The translations under genes and the position numbers were made by a program. A model generated the notes under the pieces. The model was not told the origin of the DNA, searched no databases, and was given only the letters and a program-made list of their open reading frames with translations. DNA of 64,000 nucleotides from Shewanella xiamenensis (GTDB lineage: Bacteria; Pseudomonadota; Gammaproteobacteria; Enterobacterales; Shewanellaceae), in contig NZ_BMOP01000009.1 in NCBI RefSeq assembly GCF_014647135.1, positions 110,957 through 174,956 of the forward strand, read 5' to 3'. Shown here in pieces: positions 63,655 through 64,000 of the stretch (positions are counted from its first letter, which is position 1; every line of letters starts with the position of its first letter).

Positions 63655-63875
63655 TTTATCAAGCAAATCTGTGTGGGCACTCACAGGTGTTGAGTTAATC
63701 GAAATTACTCTGCCGTTTGGCGAGTAATCAAAGAATTAAATCAATGAATGAGTGTTCATAGCAATATGTACATACAGTAATGTATGAATTGAAACGCGAT
63801 GCTTCTTAGTGAGCAAAGCGAATCAAAACAGTAGAATTCATTGAGTCGTTTAACGCGAGTTAAACAAAAAACTTT

Positions 63876-64000
63876 TAATTGAAGAGTTTGATCATGGCTC
63901 AGATTGAACGCTGGCGGCAGGCCTAACACATGCAAGTCGAGCGGCAGCACAAGTAAGTTTACTTATGAGGTGGCGAGCGGCGGACGGGTGAGTAATGCCT
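63876..64000 (+). rRNA. 16S ribosomal RNA, 5' end only
   Basis: Begins with taattgaagagtttgatc, the 5' end of gammaproteobacterial 16S rRNA, and runs out of the window. The following gaacgctggcggcaggcct and gtgagtaatgcct are universal 16S motifs. The variable V1 loop is of Shewanella-like type, but species cannot be fixed from 125 bases. Confidence 0.95.

Larger units (their letters stand above)
63296..63875 (+). other. Upstream and leader region of the rRNA operon
   Basis: This non-coding stretch carries the rRNA promoter and the leader transcript with its antitermination box; both are listed separately. The first 250 bases after gmhB show no clear gene. The leader also has a motif gtgtgggcactc found in other gammaproteobacterial rRNA leaders. 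Confidence 0.75.

Noticed and set aside
63756..63950. Minus-strand open frame over the 16S start
   Set aside because: It lies on the leader and 16S rRNA and is a chance frame.

Overview
The window looks like chromosomal DNA of a Shewanella-type gammaproteobacterium. The basis is the gene content and order: cysK and cysZ with smc, zipA and ligA; divergent nhaB/fadR; yeaG-yeaH-spoVR; DUF2066-hda; DUF4212-actP-DUF294-exonuclease. The 5' end of a gammaproteobacterial 16S rRNA gene at the right edge agrees. Base composition is even. There is no insertion sequence, phage, CRISPR array, tRNA or obvious island. All calls come from reading the sequence; no database search was run.

Layout. 0.3-10 kb: formate channel, YfcC-type carrier, TonB-dependent receptor, TDT-family transporter, O-methyltransferase, cysteine synthase. 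10.2-15.7 kb: a block lying between cysK and cysZ, with an RDD membrane protein overlapping a ketoacyl synthase III gene, a small unknown and a DUF5916 outer-membrane-type protein. 15.9-24.9 kb: cysZ, smc, zipA, ligA, pdxH and a YaiI-family gene. 25-29.5 kb: YceI protein, DUF3802 protein, SpoIIAA-like protein and an orphan sensor kinase. 29.7-38.7 kb: dsbB, nhaB, fadR, spoVR-yeaH-yeaG and sodB. 38.9-47.4 kb: grxD, uraA, DUF2066, hda, an HExxH lipoprotein, DUF2069, arsC-like and bepA. 47.5-54.6 kb: TusA-like protein, PerM-type permease, argP/argO, DUF2919, HD-GYP, NAD-binding protein and dsbA. 55-59.8 kb: acetate-symporter cluster. 59.9-63.3 kb: LRAT-like protein, FabH paralogue, GntR regulator and gmhB. 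63.5-64 kb: rRNA promoter, leader with boxA, and the start of 16S.

Shared themes. Envelope redox and protein quality control: DsbA, DsbB, BepA. Small-carbon uptake: formate and acetate carriers, each with a CRP-like site upstream. Fatty acids: FadR and two KAS III enzymes outside a fab operon. Stress response: YeaG-YeaH-SpoVR, SodB, GrxD. Many genes end in clear intrinsic terminators, which helped set gene ends and the dsbB start.

I did not find a clear undescribed system. The best leads are the LRAT-like protein (59965-60564), the HExxH lipoprotein (42786-44741), the split-RDD/KAS III gene pair (10261-12671), the sensor kinase with degenerate catalytic motifs (26906-29524), and inverted repeats at the DUF3802 and nhaB/fadR promoters.
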